A DNA stretch of 63,807 bases from Planctomycetia bacterium (GCA_030537455.1 JAUNMR010000010.1:45572-109378); one strand, 5' to 3'; counted from the stretch's first letter, positions 27,995 through 37,530 are shown. Notes: generated by a model not told the origin, from the letters alone. A program made the numbers and translations.

Positions 27995-28023
27995 ATTATA
28001 TCCACACCCAAAGTATGTGTCAA
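27995..28023 (-). promoter_or_regulatory. perfect-consensus sigma70 promoter of duplicated operon copy 1
   Basis: On the minus strand TTGACA (28023-28018) and TATAAT (28000-27995) are separated by 17 bases, an exact consensus. It implies a leader of about 185 bases before the ATG at 27802. Confidence 0.85.
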
Positions 28024-28644
28024 TACCAAGAAGAGAATTATCTGTAATGGTTGCGTGTATACTTCGTTCAGCTGTGCTCTCTTTGGCAATGGAGTTTTCC
28101 TGGGGTTCAGACAGGGAAACCACATGATGAATACTTATGCCTTGAGAAGTTTCAAAGTCTCGCGGAGGGACGCGTGTCTTTCAGTTCGCGTCGTTCGCAA
28201 CGACAGGACAACACGGGTACGGCATTCCGATGCAGTTAATCGTATCGTACGTCGCGAGTCTTAGCTGTTCGGGGCGCTGTGTCGACAATCCCCGAATGAA
28301 AGGGTTCTTTTCGCGCCTAAAAATGGAGATGGACGAGCAAACTCAGCATCCAAACGAACGATGAGAGGGTAGTGTCGCAAGTCTCTTCTTTCGATATGTG
28401 TCTTCATACCACAATCGTATCGGGAGCGCATTGGCAATTCAGCTGGGGGAACTTCCACCAAGCGTCTGGGAAGCCGTCGCTAGTTGACGAACTGTCGCAC
28501 GAAAATCTCCGTGCTTTCTTCTTCGTTTCGTTACGCTACGAAAAATGCACGGAGACCATTAAGCGATTGACGGCGTTGTTTTGACGAACAGATCTTGACG
28601 CCCTCTTAATGACACGTCTGTAAACTGGCGTCTTCGATATTCCG
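28024..28644. other. spacer between the two operon copies, no gene seen
   Basis: About 620 bases with short frames only. None has a convincing start site or family resemblance, and the sequence does not match the region upstream of copy 2. Confidence 0.45.
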
Positions 28645-29772
28645 TCAATACGGTAATTCGCCAATTTTGCGAAGTAACGTCATGATCTTATCCATTCTCT
28701 CCTTTGAATAGCCATGGAGGTGGAAAAGTATGCTAATTTGGTCGTCTCCATTCTCTTTCTCGTTCCAGAACTTGAGCCAATGCTGATACTCCTCTTCGGC
28801 ATATTTAAGAAATTCCCCATACGCAATACGTGTTGTTATGACATATAGACCATCCTCATCTGTTACAATTGCACCCGGATCTAGTGACGGGCACATAATT
28901 CGTGCACAGTTATCACGAAATCTATAAGCGGCAAGTGCGTCGGGGTCGCCCCAATCGTTGGGAACTGGCAGATATCCACTGCCATTCAAACCTTTTAAAT
29001 TTGGATCTCGTTTCTCAAAGATCGCTTGGAATTCTTTGGTACGTTCGAGAACTTCGTCAATGGGAATCGTTGGCATATTCATATTGACGATGTTTACGAC
29101 ATTAATGAATGGATCTTGATCTCGTAGTTCAAAATCCAGGTCTATAGAAGTCTTGAAATTCGGATCTTCTTGCTTCTTCAATTTCACACGGTAAAGAATT
29201 CGTGTCTTCGCCCAGAATAATTCGTAACTGGTGTATACCGCCATGTATACGTTTAACGCTTCGTCATACTGACCGTTCAGCTCCAGCGCCAGACCTAATT
29301 GTTTTAATATGAGATGGAAAGTCGGTCCGCTGTGGTGGTAGCCAGAGTAAGGACGTTCTTTAATCGGGTTATCGTGTAACCCTTTGCATTCCCAAGGTTT
29401 TAATTTGCTTAATAGCTCTTTTAATCGAGCAATTTCATCATCATATCCATCCTGTCGCGAATACTTTGTGAATGCATAGCCATTGGGAGTGGTGTAATGC
29501 TCTCTTCCAATATGCTGAGTATAATTCAAGTGATGAAGTGGATCAAGCCGTCCCTTATAATCGATACCTGAACAGGTCTCTTTATATTCTCTGTATTCAC
29601 GTTCTGCGGCTTCCAGGATCTCCTCTTCGCTCATGATAGGTTCTCCAGCAAAAGCGGAGAGTCCTCCTAGGTGAAGAGTATCAACTATACAATTGTCGTT
29701 GTATGACATTAGAATACAAACCAATGCCAATGTCACAGACAATACGTAAACTAAACGCTTGGATGCATCCAT
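28645..29772 (-). CDS. exported partner protein, copy 2 (unknown family)
   Basis: The protein has 375 residues from the ATG at 29772 with AAGGAG seven bases upstream. The N-terminal segment LVYVLSVTLALVCILMSY predicts export. It is collinear with copy 1: EEEILEAAEREYREY, GREHYTTPNGYAF, the TPR-like LKQLGLALELNGQYDEALNVYMAVY, AAYRFRDNCARIMCPSLD and an identical C-terminus. The invariant NCARIMCPSLD block may be the functional core. It starts 39 bases after the caspase-like gene of its own copy. The function is unknown. Confidence 0.8.
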   Translation of the reverse strand: MDASKRLVYVLSVTLALVCILMSYNDNCIVDTLHLGGLSAFAGEPIMSEEEILEAAEREYREYKETCSGIDYKGRLDPLHHLNYTQHIGREHYTTPNGYAFTKYSRQDGYDDEIARLKELLSKLKPWECKGLHDNPIKERPYSGYHHSGPTFHLILKQLGLALELNGQYDEALNVYMAVYTSYELFWAKTRILYRVKLKKQEDPNFKTSIDLDFELRDQDPFINVVNIVNMNMPTIPIDEVLERTKEFQAIFEKRDPNLKGLNGSGYLPVPNDWGDPDALAAYRFRDNCARIMCPSLDPGAIVTDEDGLYVITTRIAYGEFLKYAEEEYQHWLKFWNEKENGDDQISILFHLHGYSKERMDKIMTLLRKIGELPY

Positions 29773-29811
29773 TGTAAACTCCTTATGTTCAGGCGTTGAC
29801 TGGACGAGGAC

Positions 29812-31923
29812 CTATTTTGTCCCTTGGAACCCGCCTAAATGGTTTAGGAGAGCCCAACGTCCCTTGTGCCAATTCTCTTCTATTTCCCAGTACGCAACAG
29901 TAACCTCGCCTGCTTGACCGCTAAACATGCCATTGTCGCTACACAAAGATTGTGCATTGGAACCTGCGAAGCACGATTGGGCTACCACTGCTCCTAAGTG
30001 ATACGACAACGCCTGGGCAATACTCCATTGTGAGTCGTCGTCGGAAGCATTGTCTGAGCCAGACGAAGAATCATTTCGATAGTTTATCCTCCACCGTGGT
30101 CCCCAACTAGTTTCCGAGGGATCCTCTGAGCCGGCAAGTATTCCAATAGCGTTATTCGAGTTTTCATCGGGAATGACGCCATGACAGACGTAATACATTC
30201 CATGCAGATACTTATTCGACGAAAGTTCTTGAATCTTGCTGATGAAGTCATGCTTTGCCTTCATTCCTTCGTCGAATTTATAATTAGTATTGTAGAATGC
30301 TATGGTTTTAAAGCCGAGACTGTTAAGAGCGTCATAGTTCTTATCGAATCCAAAGCCACTTATCCTGACGACAGGATTAAAACAATATGCCATGAACATT
30401 GTATTGGGCACAGAAAAGATAGCTGCGTTATTTGCCGCTAATATGTCGTCGAACTCAAGCGCTGAAACAGTGGTCATCGTTCCATCGAATAATTCGATTT
30501 GTGCGTTTTCCGAGCCAGAGGCAATTGTCAACCATTGGCGATACTCGTCTACATCCAAGCCGACGGTTGTAGCAAGTGATTCGAGTGAGCAACCGTCGCT
30601 AGGAGTGGCGCTAGCTGTATCCTGGTTGTTGCGAACAATACTCCAGTGACTGATCGTAACCTGTACCGTTGCGACGTCATAGCAGTAATTATCGATGCTA
30701 TCGGGCATATTGGCGTTATATGCCAATATGTCGAAACTGAAGGCGTAAGTTTCACCACTTTCGATAAGTATTGTTTCCGCTGATTTTACCAGAGATATTT
30801 TACCCGATTCGGAGTCTATCTGGAAATAACTAGCGTAAGCAAAGTCGTCTGCAAATTGATACCGAACGTCAGCAGAGGGAGCTTCAATCTTTGTTCGAAG
30901 CTTGATCTTAGTCTCGACCGGAGCCACGTCTTTTACGTAGGAACGATAAAAGTCTTTCTGAGTATTGTCCAGTATGTCCGACACAAATTCCGGCTTGTCG
31001 TAGAGCGTGATTGTATAAGAGGCGCCGTTTGGGTCGATGACGGAGTTAGAGGAAGAGGTTACGTTAAAATGGATTGTTAGCGACTCATTATTTTCATTGA
31101 GTCCATCGTTGATCGTCCTAATCACAAACATCGCCTGACCAGAGCTATCAACCGTACATTGCAACACGCTTTGCGCGTAATCAATATCGTCAGTAGAACT
31201 TGCGGCTCCACTGAGCGTGATTGTTACGACGTCGCCGGGACAAGCGCCCGCCGTCCATAAATAGACTGTAGCGCCCTCAACAAAGGAGACTCCGCCCGAA
31301 AGCGTTGTGTAAATGACGTTGCCACCGGATCCGCCAGAGTCGCCAGTACCGCCGGAAGAAGATCCGCCCGAGCCTCCTGAGGAAGAACCACCGGAGCCGC
31401 CAGAGGACGATCCGCCTGAGCCGCCGGAGGTATTCCCGCCCGAGCCGCCGGAACTGTCGCCGCCGGATGAAGTCATAGCAACCGGGTTCAGATCTCCATC
31501 AGCCTCGGAATTATCTAAGGTCTCGCCCAGGCTCAAAGGAGTCACTTCGAAGGAGGAGTTGTCAAGCCATTCAGCTTCCTCGTCAGCGTCGATCTCAGCA
31601 GAACAGACCCCCATGTGCTCCCACATCAAATCAAAAGCGTCGCGTGTCGCTTGATCGATGGGAGAATCGACGTCGTGGGTATTGGCAACGGAAACCGCAA
31701 TGCCCTCGTCCTCACTTGACGCGAGTACGGCGCTGACGTCAATAATAGAAGCTGACGTTGATGATTGTTCGTCTAATATTACCGTCTGCAGTTCGGTACA
31801 GTCTGGACAATTAGATACAGAAAGAAGCATTCGAGCCTCTAGATCTTCGACTCTCAACGTTCTATGTTCAGTAACGTAGTTTGTACGAGAAGATTTTCTG
31901 CGGATGTGGCTCAAATGTAACAT
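29812..31923 (-). CDS. exported Calx-beta/cadherin-like protein with C-terminal caspase-like domain, copy 2
   Basis: The protein has 703 residues from the ATG at 31923, preceded by AGGAT. It has the same architecture as copy 1: LEARMLLS sorting motif, Ser/Gly repeat tract (a different repeat number), Calx-beta-like domain, cadherin-like segment and C-terminal domain. The predicted dyad is kept as CHG (His about 581) and QSCFAGSN (Cys about 651), although many surface residues have changed, which argues that the dyad is under selection. Its partner gene follows. The secretion and cell-surface role is inferred from the sorting motif. Confidence 0.82.
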   Translation of the reverse strand: MLHLSHIRRKSSRTNYVTEHRTLRVEDLEARMLLSVSNCPDCTELQTVILDEQSSTSASIIDVSAVLASSEDEGIAVSVANTHDVDSPIDQATRDAFDLMWEHMGVCSAEIDADEEAEWLDNSSFEVTPLSLGETLDNSEADGDLNPVAMTSSGGDSSGGSGGNTSGGSGGSSSGGSGGSSSGGSGGSSSGGTGDSGGSGGNVIYTTLSGGVSFVEGATVYLWTAGACPGDVVTITLSGAASSTDDIDYAQSVLQCTVDSSGQAMFVIRTINDGLNENNESLTIHFNVTSSSNSVIDPNGASYTITLYDKPEFVSDILDNTQKDFYRSYVKDVAPVETKIKLRTKIEAPSADVRYQFADDFAYASYFQIDSESGKISLVKSAETILIESGETYAFSFDILAYNANMPDSIDNYCYDVATVQVTISHWSIVRNNQDTASATPSDGCSLESLATTVGLDVDEYRQWLTIASGSENAQIELFDGTMTTVSALEFDDILAANNAAIFSVPNTMFMAYCFNPVVRISGFGFDKNYDALNSLGFKTIAFYNTNYKFDEGMKAKHDFISKIQELSSNKYLHGMYYVCHGVIPDENSNNAIGILAGSEDPSETSWGPRWRINYRNDSSSGSDNASDDDSQWSIAQALSYHLGAVVAQSCFAGSNAQSLCSDNGMFSGQAGEVTVAYWEIEENWHKGRWALLNHLGGFQGTK

Positions 31924-32115
31924 GATATATCCTCGCTGTAAGGTCATGCACGTTCAGTTCATCGAGAACGTTCATTGACAGCGTTCGACAGAACGCGATA
32001 AGTTCAGCTCAGAAACCAGAGCGACTCATCGTTGATCGTCGCCGCATGGTCGATCGGTACGCGACCTGTTCCTTGCTAAGCAACACAGCGTCGCTACGCC
32101 ATATTATCGATTTCG

Positions 32116-32143
32116 ATTATAGGCATTCCCAAGTAAGAATCAA
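32116..32143 (-). promoter_or_regulatory. sigma70-type promoter of duplicated operon copy 2
   Basis: On the minus strand TTGATT (32143-32138) and TATAAT (32121-32116) are spaced 16 bases apart, at the position equivalent to the copy 1 promoter. It is weaker than copy 1. Confidence 0.7.
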
Positions 32144-32841
32144 GACCAATAAAGTTTTGTTTCAGTTCCTATTCGTAACGCCTCACTGTGATTGATTGTA
32201 AAGGTAAAGAAAATCAAGACATAACCTAAAAGATAGTTCGCACTTCTTTATACAGATTTTAAAGCGCGTATTTGTTACAAAGGAGGCGTCTGAAGGCAAT
32301 GAACGATTGTATCGTACAACACTCCAGTGACAGTTCTGAGAGAAAACGTGAGTATGTTTTTTTTCTCAGTGATGAATCTATCTTCTGTTTTTATTTAATC
32401 TTTGATCTTGTGCATACAATTGGCTCAAAGATTGTGAATGACGTCGACTTCGCTCGCTTTTTTAAATAATTCACGAAACGCCTTCCTATTCTCTGTTTGA
32501 TTATCGAGACGTCAAATGGAATTATTTTGATCGACCCACTCTGACAAGAGGAACACGAACTGTATCAAGGGGCGATTCGAGCGACGTCTTATTGTGAGGC
32601 GTTGCGGAGGAACGTACGGTTCTGATAAGCATGTCCTCGCCCGTAGATCGGAGGGTTTAAGATCCAATACACATATTTGTGGGGCTGGCGCTGAAATATG
32701 TTTTCAGAAAGTGGTTACTATGAAACTTCTTCTGGTAAAAAGTCGAGGCTGTGGTTATAATGACGTGAAAGCGCGTTGTACTTCTGGCGTCCGGTCGTCA
32801 GAGCACAACGACGCCGACTGCGTAGTTGGACACTGGAAGTT
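32144..32841. other. AT-rich intergenic region before recQ
   Basis: About 700 bases without a convincing gene. It includes one divergent match (32711-32740) to the short repeat that recurs near 58.9, 62.5 and 63.7 kb. A TATAAT at 32756-32761 could serve recQ but lacks a clear -35. Confidence 0.4.
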
Positions 32842-34731
32842 ATGGCAGAATTTGAATCGTCCGTGACAAGCGAGCTTTTGCACAAGACGCTGTTGTCGAC
32901 ATTTGGTTATAAGGAGTTTCGCCCTTATCAGGAGCAGATCGTGCAGGCGATCCTCATGGGTCAGGACGTTTTGGCGGTCATGCCGACCGGCGGCGGTAAG
33001 TCGTTGTGCTATCAGCTTCCCGCAGTTTTGTGCGAGGGGGTGTGCGTAGTGATTAGTCCGCTACTGTCCCTCATGAAGGATCAGGTGGACTCTGCCCTGC
33101 AGAATGGCATTAACGCCGCGACGATTAATTCCACCACGAGTACGGGAGAATGGCGCGAGACCATGCAGCAGTTGGAGCGCGGTCGGCTCGATCTGCTCTA
33201 TATTTCCCCGGAACGGTTTAATACCGATAGCTGTATTGAGACCCTGCAGAACGTGCCTGTCGGATTCTTTGCGGTGGACGAGGCGCACTGTATCTCGCAG
33301 TGGGGACACAATTTCCGAAGCGACTATCTTATGCTCTCGCGAATAATTAAGGAGTTTCCGAACAGCCCGGTCGCCGCCTTTACCGCTACTGCGACCGAGC
33401 GCGTGAGCGAGGATATTATTAAAACCTTAGGACTGCGCAAGCCATATTGCGTTCGCGCGTCCTTTGACCGACCGAACCTGTTATATCAAATCGAATATAA
33501 AGAGTCTTTTCATGAACAACTTATGGCGTTTCTGCAGACCGCGTCGGATCAGTCTGGCGTGATCTATCGTGCGACGCGTCGCGGGGTAGAGGAGACGACG
33601 GAGTTTCTCAAGGAGCATGGCTATAACGCCGCGGCGTATCATGCGGGTCTTTCGGATTCAGAGCGCGTGCGAACTCAGGAGAAATTTGCACGTGACGAGA
33701 CTCCGATTATTGTGGCGACGGTGGCGTTTGGGATGGGAATTGACAAGTCGAACGTACGTTTTGTAGTTCATGGCGAGTTGCCCCACGATATCGAGAGTTA
33801 TTATCAAGAGACAGGTCGAGCAGGTCGCGATGGGGCGACGTCGCGGTGTCTTTTGTTTTATGGCTATCAGGACATAGCGATTCAGCGTAGTTTTTTGTCG
33901 CAGTACACAGACGTTTCGGCGCGCGAGGCGGCGGAGAGTCGTCTTGTGGAGATGATACGCTTTGTTGAGAGCGACGGATGCCGACGCGCTAATCTTTTGA
34001 GATATTTTGGCGAGGTCTATCGTCCGGCTTCAGCGTCGTCAGAGGACTCCGGTCCCTTTAACTGCGGGGCGTGCGACCACTGTTTAGGTCTGGCGGATCG
34101 CATTGACGCGACAATTGACGCTCAGAAGGCGCTTTCTGCCATGGCGCGTACGAATAATCGGTTTGGAATTGCTCATCTTACGAATATTCTGGTCGGTCAG
34201 ACGGACGAGAAGATCGAGCGATACGGTCATAACAGATTACCAACCTTTGGCGTCGGCGCTGACCGTTCGAAGAGGTATTGGGCCTATTTGATTCGTTCCC
34301 TTTTAACGCAGGGCTATGCGACGTTGTCGCAGGACAAGTATCCTGTGCCACAGACGACTGCGCTGGGATGGGACGTCATGCGTGGAAAATTGCGCGTGAC
34401 AATTCGCAAAGCGCCCGACGCGAAGGAACGACGACAGCGTAGCGCTGCGCGCGTTAAGACGACTAACGCCTATGACAAAGACACGCTCGGCGGAAACGAT
34501 CGTTTGCTCTTTGAACGTCTGCGCGTTGTTCGAATGGAACTGGCGCGCGCCGCGTCGTTACCGCCCTATATGATCTTTACCGACAAGACGCTCATTGACA
34601 TGGTCTATCTCAAGCCGCAAACGGAGGAGGATTTTCTCTTGGTCAACGGCGTGGGGCAAAGACGAATGGAGAATTACGGCAAACGCTTCCTCGAAGCGAT
34701 TCGTGATTTTATGAAAACTAATTCGGAATAA
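32842..34731 (+). CDS. recQ: RecQ ATP-dependent DNA helicase
   Basis: The protein has 629 residues from the ATG at 32842 (MAEFESSVTSELLHKTL). Superfamily 2 motifs are FRPYQEQIV (motif 0), MPTGGGKSLCYQLP (Walker A), VDEAHCISQWGHNFRSDY (DEAH plus the RecQ aromatic-rich loop), TATATERV and YYQETGRAGRDG (VI). The RecQ-C zinc cysteines CGACDHC are present, and an HRDC domain lies at the C-terminus (LLFERLRVVRMELARAASLP onward). The enzyme unwinds DNA 3' to 5' in recombination and repair. It is complete and of typical length. Confidence 0.96.
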   Translation: MAEFESSVTSELLHKTLLSTFGYKEFRPYQEQIVQAILMGQDVLAVMPTGGGKSLCYQLPAVLCEGVCVVISPLLSLMKDQVDSALQNGINAATINSTTSTGEWRETMQQLERGRLDLLYISPERFNTDSCIETLQNVPVGFFAVDEAHCISQWGHNFRSDYLMLSRIIKEFPNSPVAAFTATATERVSEDIIKTLGLRKPYCVRASFDRPNLLYQIEYKESFHEQLMAFLQTASDQSGVIYRATRRGVEETTEFLKEHGYNAAAYHAGLSDSERVRTQEKFARDETPIIVATVAFGMGIDKSNVRFVVHGELPHDIESYYQETGRAGRDGATSRCLLFYGYQDIAIQRSFLSQYTDVSAREAAESRLVEMIRFVESDGCRRANLLRYFGEVYRPASASSEDSGPFNCGACDHCLGLADRIDATIDAQKALSAMARTNNRFGIAHLTNILVGQTDEKIERYGHNRLPTFGVGADRSKRYWAYLIRSLLTQGYATLSQDKYPVPQTTALGWDVMRGKLRVTIRKAPDAKERRQRSAARVKTTNAYDKDTLGGNDRLLFERLRVVRMELARAASLPPYMIFTDKTLIDMVYLKPQTEEDFLLVNGVGQRRMENYGKRFLEAIRDFMKTNSE

Positions 34732-34796
34732 CGCAGATATTTACGAGAGCTTAGCGATACTCACGCTGAAACGGCGTTGCATGAGCGAAATAAAGA

Positions 34797-34832
34797 GCGC
34801 AGACTTCCCTAGCTATCGCGGGGCGTCTGCGC
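34797..34832 (-). terminator. terminator between recQ and the rpiB-like gene
   Basis: Arms 34797-34804 and 34825-34832 are perfectly complementary. On the minus strand the hairpin is followed by TCTTTATTT. Confidence 0.65.
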
Positions 34833-34870
34833 AAGTCGTGTTAATCGTGGATTAGCGCGTGTCGGCTAGA

Positions 34871-35329
34871 CTACGGCTTGATCTTAGAGACGGTATCCGC
34901 GGCTTGTTCCAGGAAGGATTTGAGATCTTCCAGACCGTCGCCGAGTTTGGTGTTCAGGAAGACGTCGACCGCTTCGCACGCCATCCAGTCGCCCCAGATC
35001 ATCGCGCCCAGGCACAGGACGTTCGCGTCGTTAATGGCGCGACACATCTTGGCGGCGAAAACCGACTCGACAACGCCCGCGCGAATGCCGGCGAAACGGT
35101 TCGCGATTACGTTCATGCCCATACCGGTGCCGCAAAGCAGAATACCGCGTTCGCCTTCGCCGCGTTGGAGCGCCTCACACGCCTTAACGCAACTTTCGTA
35201 GTATTGGATTTCGGTGTTCTCTTCCGACGCGCCGTAGTCGATGACTTCATGACCGGCTTTTTTGAGGTGTTCGACAATGGCTTTACGGAGCGACAGCGCA
35301 AAGGGGTCGGCGGCGAAAACGATCTTCAT
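34871..35329 (-). CDS. RpiB/LacA/LacB family sugar-phosphate isomerase
   Basis: This 152-residue protein has the family signature CGTGMGMNVIANRFAGIRAG with the catalytic cysteine, and the NDANVLCLGA segment. Family members interconvert ribose-5-phosphate and ribulose-5-phosphate or related aldoses and ketoses. The N-terminal DHAG motif, which contributes to substrate binding in RpiB, reads DPFA here, and the usual GxR after LG is AMIWG. The substrate may therefore not be ribose-5-phosphate. An AGGAGT precedes the start. It is convergent with recQ. Confidence 0.88.
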   Translation of the reverse strand: MKIVFAADPFALSLRKAIVEHLKKAGHEVIDYGASEENTEIQYYESCVKACEALQRGEGERGILLCGTGMGMNVIANRFAGIRAGVVESVFAAKMCRAINDANVLCLGAMIWGDWMACEAVDVFLNTKLGDGLEDLKSFLEQAADTVSKIKP

Positions 35330-35557
35330 AACAAACTCCTAAGTCTAGGCAATAGGTAATTAATCGGTGTAATAACAAGACGTCATGACGCGAATTCCTT
35401 GGAACCGGTCGCGGCGTTTTCGGCTATTTTACCAAGGAGCGCTACAAGATTCAAGTGAAAAATACACGCTGGTCTGTTTAAAATCATAGACGACCGATTG
35501 GTCACATTTGCACGCGCGCATTAATGGTTCATACGTTCTGACGTATATTGAGAGAAG

Positions 35558-36658
35558 ATGAAAATATTAGTCGCAATCAACCAATCCCGAGTACTTTACG
35601 ATTTCAAGCGCGAGGTCGTTGAGTCCTTTGCCTCATTGGGTCATGACACGCTCTTGTCCTATTTACCGGACTTTCGCGGTTCCTACTTTGAACAGCGCCA
35701 GTTTAAAATTATCCCGGCGCCGCTGGAGCCGCGAGGTATGAACCCGATAAAGGACGCAAGGCTCTATCGGTATTATTGTCGCCTACTCAAGCGGGAGCGT
35801 CCCGACGTTGTCTTTACCTTTACGATCAAACCGAACGTCTATTGCGGTTACGCCTGTCGGCGTCTTGGAGCGCCCTATTGGGGGACGATCTCCGGTCTTG
35901 GCGAGGCGGTACATGCGCGCGGTCCTTTGGGCGCGCTTTCGACCTGGCTGTATCGTCAGGGGCTTTGCGGCGCGCGCGGAGTCTTTTGTCAGAACGACGC
36001 GATTGTGGATTTCGCTCTCCAGCACGGCTTGACGACGCCGGAGCGTGTGATACGCGTCAACGGCTCGGGCGTGAATTTGCAGTATCATACGTATCAACCG
36101 TACCCGAGCGAGGAGGACGGCGTGAAGATCCTACTGCCCGCGAGACTCACGCCCGCGAAGGGAGTGCGCGAGTTTCTCGCGACCGCGCGACGGTTCCATG
36201 AACGCGAACCGAATGTGCGCTTTCAGATCATGGGCGCGCCGGAGACGGGCAGTAGTCTATTTGAAACGGTACAGAGCGCGGCGTTGCGCGGCGAGATTGA
36301 GTATTTAGGATATCAGACCGATCCGCGACCCTATTACGCAAGCGCCAGCGCGGTGGCGTTGCCGAGTTATCACGAGGGGCTTTCGAACGTTCTTCTCGAG
36401 GGCGCCGCGACGGGTCGACCGCTTCTGGCGTCGAACGTTCCTGGCTGTGCTGAAACCTTTATTGAGGGGCAGACCGGATTCGGCTTTGCCGCGCGTGACG
36501 CGCAGGCGTTTTGCCAGGCGGTGGAACGATTTGTGCGCACGCCACGTTTTGAGCGCGAGTCAATGGGGCGGCGCGGGCGCGAGTATGTCGCCGCACGGTT
36601 CGACCGTCGCGAGGCGGCGCGCGTCTATGTAGCGGCTCTTGAGGGAATTAATCGCTAA
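35558..36658 (+). CDS. glycosyltransferase family 4 (GT-B fold)
   Basis: This 366-residue protein has an N-terminal acceptor-binding half (SFASLGHDTLL, RPDVVFTFTIKPNVYCGYA) that resembles PglA/CapM-type enzymes. The C-terminal donor half contains LLPARLTPAKGVREFLATAR and PSYHEGLSNVLLEGAATGRPLLAS with the paired glutamates of the EX7E motif. It probably adds a sugar to a lipid-linked surface glycan. It stands alone on the plus strand; the other glycosyltransferases in the region lie on the opposite strand. Confidence 0.92.
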   Translation: MKILVAINQSRVLYDFKREVVESFASLGHDTLLSYLPDFRGSYFEQRQFKIIPAPLEPRGMNPIKDARLYRYYCRLLKRERPDVVFTFTIKPNVYCGYACRRLGAPYWGTISGLGEAVHARGPLGALSTWLYRQGLCGARGVFCQNDAIVDFALQHGLTTPERVIRVNGSGVNLQYHTYQPYPSEEDGVKILLPARLTPAKGVREFLATARRFHEREPNVRFQIMGAPETGSSLFETVQSAALRGEIEYLGYQTDPRPYYASASAVALPSYHEGLSNVLLEGAATGRPLLASNVPGCAETFIEGQTGFGFAARDAQAFCQAVERFVRTPRFERESMGRRGREYVAARFDRREAARVYVAALEGINR

Positions 36659-36957
36659 GCCGATCTTCGGAGCTCAGTGGGAGGGAGAGTCTTGCAGGCG
36701 TGAAACCAGGAGGTTTAGCGCAAATAGGAAGCAATGCAAAGAATCCTGTGAGTTAAACCGACTTCGGGGCGGTTTGACTCGGAAAAAAGGGAAAGATTTG
36801 GCAAATATAGAGGCGAAAAAAGACTCAAGTTTTCATCCCAGGAGCACGATAATAAGAACGCTGACTCTCCCGAAGATCAAACGCTGAGTTTTGGGAACGC
36901 GCGGAGCATGGATAACCGCCAGAGTCATCGGCACACGGATGTAACGAGGCTTTTGAG
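36659..36957. other. intergenic with one hairpin
   Basis: No gene is seen. An 11-base stem with one mismatch (36750-36760 with 36770-36780) lies downstream of the glycosyltransferase. It has no T-run, so I do not call it a terminator. Confidence 0.4.
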
Positions 36958-37488
36958 ATGAACCGCAGGACGACTTTATACGGCTTAGGAATTGCAGCGA
37001 CGCTGTCGTTCCTCTTTGTGTTCGTATTTAGCGAACTGAAGAACGGTACGCCCCCGTTGCGCGCGGACGTACTGAGCGAGGCAGACGCGTGCGCTCCCCC
37101 TACGGTTAATTTTCTCACGAACTACCAAGAGGCGCGACGTCGTGCCAGCGACGAAAATAAACCGACTCTACTCTTCTTTATGTCGGATCAGTGTCAATAT
37201 AGTCGCGCTATGCTAGCAGACGCCTTTAGCGACCCGGAAGTGGAGAAATTGGCGCAACAGTTCATTTGCGTGGAGATCGATATGAACGACCCGCGAAATG
37301 AGGAGCTTTGCGACTCTTTTAATATTGTGGTCTCCCCCACGGTACAGTTCACCACCTCCTACGGCGATCCGCTGCAGCGCTTGCCTAATCGTCAGTCAGG
37401 CGAGCAACTTGCCGATCAGATGCAGGAGGCGCTCAACTCGGTGGCATGGTGTGCAAGACGCATGGAAGGCTCGCTGATTCGACGCTAA
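36958..37488 (+). CDS. membrane-anchored or exported thioredoxin-like protein
   Basis: The 176-residue protein has an N-terminal hydrophobic signal/anchor (GIAATLSFLFVFVF). A thioredoxin-fold domain follows: NKPTLLFFMSDQCQYSRAML, then EIDMNDPRNEELCDSFNIVVSPTVQF, which supplies the cis-Pro (SPT). The active site is CQYS, a CxxS rather than CxxC, so a monothiol mechanism or a structural role is likely. The domain resembles the Thioredoxin_7/DUF255-like group. It ends at a hairpin terminator. Confidence 0.83.
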   Translation: MNRRTTLYGLGIAATLSFLFVFVFSELKNGTPPLRADVLSEADACAPPTVNFLTNYQEARRRASDENKPTLLFFMSDQCQYSRAMLADAFSDPEVEKLAQQFICVEIDMNDPRNEELCDSFNIVVSPTVQFTTSYGDPLQRLPNRQSGEQLADQMQEALNSVAWCARRMEGSLIRR

Positions 37489-37530
37489 ACGTACGCGCGT
37501 CAGTGGCGTGGAGCGAATACAATTACAAGA

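Larger units (their letters stand above)
24494..28023 (-). repeat. tandem operon duplication, copy 1
   Basis: This unit comprises promoter, leader, exported caspase-like gene and partner gene. It is paralogous to 28640-32143 in the same order and orientation. Nucleotide similarity is highest in the signal/Gly-Ser region, the 3' end of the partner gene and part of the leader, and weaker elsewhere, so the duplication is not recent. Confidence 0.85.
28640..32143 (-). repeat. tandem operon duplication, copy 2
   Basis: The second copy of the two-gene unit has its own leader. A leader block (31997-32029) matches 27878-27907 nearly base for base, and the promoter regions also align. Confidence 0.85.

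Noticed and set aside
28051..28584. Small genes between the duplicated operons
   Set aside because: Several overlapping short frames on both strands without start signals or family resemblance.
36750..36780. Terminator after the plus-strand glycosyltransferase
   Set aside because: A hairpin is present, but neither strand has a T-run after it.
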